This document shows positions 20,123 to 23,689 of a stretch of DNA of 23,689 bases, piece by piece. The position numbers were made by a program, and so were the translations under genes. Under the pieces are notes generated by a model, which did not search any database, had not been told where the DNA came from, and saw only the letters and a program-made list of their open reading frames with translations. Source of the stretch: a virus; IMG/VR virus record IMGVR_UViG_3300006030_000108, positions 1 through 23,689 of that record; one strand, 5' to 3'. Position 1 is the first letter of the stretch; every line of letters starts with the position of its first letter.

Positions 20123-20208
20123 AAAATAATTGAGTTGAAAAGCGACAGGCGCTGCGCGCCCGTGAGAGCGTCAGCGCCTGTCTTGGCAAAATGATTGAGA
20201 TGAAAAGC
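20123..20208 (-). repeat. Hairpin flanked by 21-base direct repeats in the capsid-decoration spacer
   Basis: The spacer contains a perfect 11-base inverted repeat, gacaggcgctg at 20144-20154 and cagcgcctgtc at 20172-20182, which can extend by three more pairs past one bulged base. It is bordered by direct repeats at 20123-20143 (aaaataattgagttgaaaagc) and 20188-20208 (aaaatgattgagatgaaaagc), 19 of 21 bases identical. On the transcribed strand the stem is followed by GCTTTTC, a weak U-tract. It may be an attenuator, an RNA-stability stem or the remnant of a local duplication. Confidence 0.8.
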
Positions 20209-20216
20209 CGCTAGGC

Positions 20217-21560
20217 TTATTCGCCCATCAGCGCGACAACCGCGCCAGCGTTGGAGCTATCGCCGGTCCCGTGCGCGACAATATCGAAGCGCTCGGTGCC
20301 AAGAATGGCGATTTGACGATTAGCGAAGCGGTAGCTGGCGTCACGCTCGACTTCCAAGCCGCGACGGTCGCCCATTGCGACGGCCATCGAGAGGTCGCCA
20401 AACAGGATCATCGCAACGTCAGAAGCGTCCGTCGTCGCCGAGGCGGGCGCGAGCATGGCGGGCGTAATCACAACATCATATCCGTTGTATTGGCGGATCG
20501 TGCGGCCCGATGCCTGGTCCTTGGTGACGCCACCGGAAGCTCCGATCAGGCGTTCAAAGACGTTCGCAAACATCGTTTGCGAGCAGTACCACTTGGGATT
20601 GCCGCGATCATAAACGTACTGCGGCAGCTTGCCCTGCACACTCGCAAGGTCCACCGCGTCGATTTCAGCCATCGTGTCATGGCCGCTTGCCGCATCAACG
20701 GCACCAGCCAAAGACCCAACGCCAGCGTTGAAGATCGAGCGCAGGCCCGTCATACCGCCATAGGTGGAAGTGCCGTCTCCGCTAAAGAGGCAGCCATCCT
20801 CAGCCTTGGCAAAAGCCCACGCCAATTCGCCGGAGAGAAGGTCGCCCATGGAGACGGCGGCGTCCTCGTCCAGATCGCGCGAAACATAGGTGAGCGCGGC
20901 CATCGCCTTCGCCGTCAGCCCGATCTGTCCATAAACCGGATCGGAGGTGGTAACGGCGGTGCCCTTGTCATCGACAAAATACGTGGTCAGGCCGCTGACC
21001 CATTTCGGAATGGTGATGCGGTCGCGCCCCATCGGGTACACGCGCAACTCCTGACGGGCCAATCCGTAATTGTCGCGGAGCGTGATGATTTCCATCGACA
21101 CTTCTTCGGGGACAAAGAAGCCGCCGGCGGAGTTGATGCCTTCCGACATCGCCTTTTGAACCATCAGGCCGTTTTCGCGGCACCAGTTCGCGGACTTCTC
21201 GTTGCCGAACATGGTCGCGAGGAAAAACTGCCCCACCTTGTGAGCGCGAGACAGAGAATTTTCGCCGCGAATGTTTTTGAGCGCGTGAGACGAAAGAACG
21301 CTGCGGGCGGCCGAGAGAGCGGGGACGCCATCGACAATGTTGATCGGCTGCGCCTTAGCGGCCTTCGCGGCAAGGATCGACTCCTCACGCTGAATCTCAG
21401 CGTCAAGCGTCTTGATCTCGTCAAGATGCGCGACGTGCGCCTTGCGCTCATCCTCGTTGAGAACGAGACGGCTTTCTTTCTCAGCCTTTTCAGTAATAAG
21501 TTCGGCAGCATTGATAATATCGGCCCGCTTTTCGCGGAGGGCCTTCAAACGATTGGACAT
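20217..21560 (-). CDS. Major capsid protein, HK97 fold
   Basis: The protein has 447 residues starting at the ATG at 21560, six bases after a strong AAGGAG site; a longer in-frame start would read into the hairpin. Residues 1 to about 75 form a charged coiled coil (RLKALREKRADIINAAELIT, ending near EIQREESILAAKAAK), the scaffold-like delta domain that the prohead protease removes. The rest is the HK97 fold: GGFFVPEEVSMEIITLRDNY, YVSRDLDEDAAVSMGDLLSG, GDGTSTYGGMTGL, RQYNGYDVVITPAML and a C-terminal RQIAILGTERFDIVAH. The subunits form the icosahedral head. Spacers with hairpins lie on both sides of the gene, unlike the overlapping genes elsewhere, which suits its need for high expression. Confidence 0.95.
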   Translation of the reverse strand: MSNRLKALREKRADIINAAELITEKAEKESRLVLNEDERKAHVAHLDEIKTLDAEIQREESILAAKAAKAQPINIVDGVPALSAARSVLSSHALKNIRGENSLSRAHKVGQFFLATMFGNEKSANWCRENGLMVQKAMSEGINSAGGFFVPEEVSMEIITLRDNYGLARQELRVYPMGRDRITIPKWVSGLTTYFVDDKGTAVTTSDPVYGQIGLTAKAMAALTYVSRDLDEDAAVSMGDLLSGELAWAFAKAEDGCLFSGDGTSTYGGMTGLRSIFNAGVGSLAGAVDAASGHDTMAEIDAVDLASVQGKLPQYVYDRGNPKWYCSQTMFANVFERLIGASGGVTKDQASGRTIRQYNGYDVVITPAMLAPASATTDASDVAMILFGDLSMAVAMGDRRGLEVERDASYRFANRQIAILGTERFDIVAHGTGDSSNAGAVVALMGE

Positions 21561-21578
21561 TGAAATCTCCTTTTGTCC

Positions 21579-21607
21579 AAAAAAAATGGCCGGGATTTTC
21601 CCGGCCA
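21579..21607 (-). terminator. Intrinsic terminator-like hairpin directly before the major capsid gene
   Basis: On the minus strand TGGCCGGG and CCCGGCCA (21607-21600 and 21594-21587) pair perfectly around a 5-base loop (or nine pairs around three bases), and TTTTTTTT (21586-21579) follows. This is a textbook rho-independent terminator. It points in the direction of the operon, between the protease stop and the capsid ribosome site, which starts only about six bases after the U-run. It therefore acts either as an attenuator that is read through or as a 5' stabilising stem. Confidence 0.88.
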
Positions 21608-21644
21608 CTGTTCAGCCGCCCTCGCGAGCGGATGCGGTTCGGCG

Positions 21645-22265
21645 TTAGCCGAGTTTCAATAATTCGAGGCGGTGGCGCGCAAATTCGACGGAATGAGATG
21701 CGTCAAAAGTGACCACCTCATCCATGTCGCGACCCTCGATTAACGCTTCGGCGTTCGCCGGAACGGTAACGATTGAAAATTCGAGTAATTCCTGCTCGAC
21801 AAAATCAATTCCAAGCTGGCGCTTGGGGTCTTCGGAAAAATTGTATTTCAGCGGGACAAACCCAACGGATGTCGCCGACAAATAACCGTCCTTAAGCATC
21901 TGATAGACGGTATCGTTGAAGGCCAGCATCCCCATCGGCGTAAACTCGACGCGAGATTTGAGCTTGCCATCCTCAACACGAACATTTGTTGCCTTGCCTA
22001 CGGGCAGAAGCGAATTGTCGTGCATCCACAAGACGACCGGATTCTTTTTATAGGCTTTGAGTTTCCAGCCTTCCGGGTTCACGGTGTCGCCATAGCGATC
22101 AACCGATTTCGTCGAAATTGTAAAATCAAGAACGCGGGCGTCCTCGCCGCTCGCCTTGATTTCCGTTTCAAGCGTTCGGCGGATAAGACACTCATCGCCA
22201 CTTTCTTTTGCTTCGCGTAATTTTCTAACTTGAAATTCCTTGGACCCAAGAACGAGCCGACGCAT
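21645..22265 (-). CDS. HK97 family prohead protease (S78)
   Basis: The 206-residue protein matches the U35/S78 protease family: an entry motif STKSVDRYGDTVNPEGW, the catalytic histidine region PVVLWMHDNSLLPVGKA (His82), the serine motif LSATSVGFVPL (Ser133 likely) and the late LLEFSIVTVPANAEAL segment with Glu162. It cleaves the delta domain from the capsid protein and itself during head maturation. GGAG lies just before the ATG, two bases after the portal stop. The C-terminus is acidic and ends LELLKLG. Position between portal and capsid is canonical. Confidence 0.94.
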   Translation of the reverse strand: MRRLVLGSKEFQVRKLREAKESGDECLIRRTLETEIKASGEDARVLDFTISTKSVDRYGDTVNPEGWKLKAYKKNPVVLWMHDNSLLPVGKATNVRVEDGKLKSRVEFTPMGMLAFNDTVYQMLKDGYLSATSVGFVPLKYNFSEDPKRQLGIDFVEQELLEFSIVTVPANAEALIEGRDMDEVVTFDASHSVEFARHRLELLKLG

Positions 22266-22267
22266 GC

Positions 22268-23548
22268 TTATTCTCCAGCGACTAGCCGCAACGCCTCGTG
22301 CGGTCGCATGTCTTTCGTTGGGGGTGGCGAGGCGTCTGACGGCAATATCGGAGTTCCGGCAATAGTCATGTTCGTAGGCCGTAAATATTCGTCTCCGTCA
22401 GGAATCGGATTCATATTTTCCTTTTCAAGAACGTCGTTTGCGCTCATCCATCCCCAATTTCTCGCAACGGCGTAGGCGTCATAGCGGCTCTTGAGATCAC
22501 CGCGCAGAAGCGCGTCGAAAAGAAACTCGAAGTAATATTCGCCCTTCTCCGTATCGCGCAGGAGCGTTGCGTTAAGCGTTTGCTCCCAGCGTTTGGCGAT
22601 TGGCATCAGTGAATCAGTGACGTATTCGAGCGACTGATGCTCGATATTAGAAAACGTCGCATTGTCTAGAATGCCGATCTTGTGCGGCGGCACACGAAAG
22701 ATGCTGGCGATCTCCGCGCGCGTCAGTTTGCGCGCTTCAATAAATTCGGCATCAACATTGGTCATTGCTATGGGTTTGAAATCCATAGCTTCGGCAAGAA
22801 CCGCAACCCGGTTCGTGTTTTCGACGCCCTGGTATTGCTCATTCCACTCCTTCGCGATGCTTTTGCGGCCCTCTTTGCCGACCTTGCCTGGATGAACCAG
22901 CAGGCCGCCGGGGCGAGCGCCATTCGCAAACAGCTTCGATGCGTGTTTCGCCGTCGCAAGGTCCATACCTATGACGTTGCGGGCTTGTGAAATCCGGCTT
23001 ACTCCGACATATCCATCTTCGGCCTTGTCGCGAATGTGCAGAATATCTTCTTGGTAATGCCGCTGAACCTTTGCGCCAGCCCACATCCTTACGTCATAAA
23101 AGATGGTGCCATCGCTATCTAAACGCACCTCAACCCAGTCGGGATGGAGCGGAATCAACCGTTTAGGCGTATAACGACCATCGCGCTCGATCAGGGAGTA
23201 GGCATTGCCGCGCAGTAACAGATGCGACTGCATCGTTTCGCGCCAGTCGAACGAGGACTGCACCTTGTTAGGTTCTGCGGCCAGCAGTTTGTAGAGCGGA
23301 TGATCCTCCGCGCTTACCCGGCCCTTGCCGTCGGGCAACTTACGATAAAGTTTAAGAGGCAGTTTCGCGATGTCTTGCGATAAAACCTGTACTGCCGCAT
23401 AAACCGCCGCGCTGCGCTGCGCGCTTTGCGCATTGACGCGGACTCCGGCGTCAGCTTCTTCGCCACCGACCCAATCCAATAGCCACCGTTCTGGGCTGGA
23501 AGTGCCGGACTTCATCAGCCAAGATCCAACGCGCTGGATGATGTTCAT
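22268..23548 (-). CDS. HK97 family portal protein
   Basis: The 426-residue protein contains the family core: RSAAVYAAVQVLSQDIAKLP, LKLYRKLPDGKGRVSAEDHP, SSFDWRETMQSHLLLRGNAY, VGVSRISQARNVIGMDLATA, and IASIFRVPPHKIGILDNATF, then SNIEHQSLEYVTDSLMPIAK. The last hundred residues give the ring-wing domain and a proline-rich end (ILPSDASPPPTKDMRP). Twelve copies form the ring through which DNA is packaged by the terminase. The start overlaps the terminase stop as ATGA, so the two are translationally coupled. Confidence 0.95.
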   Translation of the reverse strand: MNIIQRVGSWLMKSGTSSPERWLLDWVGGEEADAGVRVNAQSAQRSAAVYAAVQVLSQDIAKLPLKLYRKLPDGKGRVSAEDHPLYKLLAAEPNKVQSSFDWRETMQSHLLLRGNAYSLIERDGRYTPKRLIPLHPDWVEVRLDSDGTIFYDVRMWAGAKVQRHYQEDILHIRDKAEDGYVGVSRISQARNVIGMDLATAKHASKLFANGARPGGLLVHPGKVGKEGRKSIAKEWNEQYQGVENTNRVAVLAEAMDFKPIAMTNVDAEFIEARKLTRAEIASIFRVPPHKIGILDNATFSNIEHQSLEYVTDSLMPIAKRWEQTLNATLLRDTEKGEYYFEFLFDALLRGDLKSRYDAYAVARNWGWMSANDVLEKENMNPIPDGDEYLRPTNMTIAGTPILPSDASPPPTKDMRPHEALRLVAGE

Positions 23549-23689
23549 ACGGTAGCCTCGGCATCATATATTGATCCGATGCCCGCATACTCGTTACGGA
23601 ATCCGCCCTCCGTGTCGTAAACGCTAGTGCTGTCCTCTGCGGTGTCCGCGCTGCCGATAGCCATTGCCAACGCAATCGCTCCGTCGATG
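23545..23689 (-). CDS. terL: Large terminase subunit, C-terminal end only
   Basis: The frame runs in from the right edge and ends 47 visible residues later in an ATGA overlap with the portal start. The visible piece begins IDGAIALAMAIGSADTAEDS. IDGAIALAMAIG is the helix found at the end of the nuclease domain of HK97-type large terminases, where the Asp is usually the last catalytic metal ligand. The remainder is an acidic, poorly conserved tail ending AGIGSIYDAEATV. The terminase motor cuts and packages DNA into the head. Only the end is present, so the ATPase and most of the nuclease cannot be checked. Confidence 0.85.
   Translation of the reverse strand, partial: IDGAIALAMAIGSADTAEDSTSVYDTEGGFRNEYAGIGSIYDAEATV

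Noticed and set aside
20271-21563. A 430-codon open frame on the plus strand opposite the capsid gene.
   Set aside because: It mirrors the major capsid gene codon for codon, has no recognisable domain and is basic and low in structure; it is the antisense shadow of a strongly conserved gene.
23451-23675. A 74-codon minus-strand frame across the terminase-portal junction.
   Set aside because: It overlaps both the terminase end and the portal start in another frame; the terminase frame with IDGAIALAMAIG and the ATGA overlap explains the region better.

Overview
This window is the late structural and lysis block of a tailed phage or prophage with an HK97-type head and a long non-contractile (siphovirus-like) tail. 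Every supported gene lies on the minus strand, so the operon reads from the right end of the window to the left. The host is most likely an alphaproteobacterium. That is inferred from the SleB-type cell wall hydrolase used as endolysin, the short Pam3-gp28-like holin, the DUF6950 protein in the tail-tip cluster, the moderately high GC content and the general gene complement. No integrase, repressor, replication gene, tRNA or CRISPR is visible, so lifestyle cannot be judged.

Layout in transcription order: the C-terminus of the large terminase (23545-23689); portal, prohead protease, major capsid protein and a capsid-associated protein (19670-23548); a glycan-modification cassette with a methyltransferase-glycosyltransferase fusion, a tiny protein, a second methyltransferase and a DUF115-like protein (16853-19581); small structural or unknown proteins, including a putative lipoprotein with an HEXXH motif (15477-16852); a 913-residue fibre-like protein with a 20-residue repeat (12739-15480); head-tail connector, head closure, gp10-like and tail terminator proteins (10581-12742); two paralogous tail tube proteins (9447-10578); tail assembly chaperones joined by a -1 frameshift (8888-9447); tape measure (7089-8891); tail tip cluster (2635-7089); endolysin, holin and an Rz/Rz1 spanin pair (1685-2635); a small membrane protein; a helix-turn-helix/metallophosphoesterase fusion; and the start of an unknown gene.

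Most neighbouring genes overlap by 1 or 4 bases (ATGA, GTGA, TGATG, TAATG), which points to one translationally coupled polycistron. The only junctions with room for control flank the major capsid and capsid-associated genes. All three of these carry strong hairpins, and two of the hairpins end in runs of six or eight U. Three observations stand out: these hairpins, a textbook A AAA AAC slippery site with a bulged hairpin in the tail chaperone gene, and the regular 20-residue repeat array interrupted by a large inserted domain in the fibre-like protein. There is no gene-free stretch longer than 300 bases.
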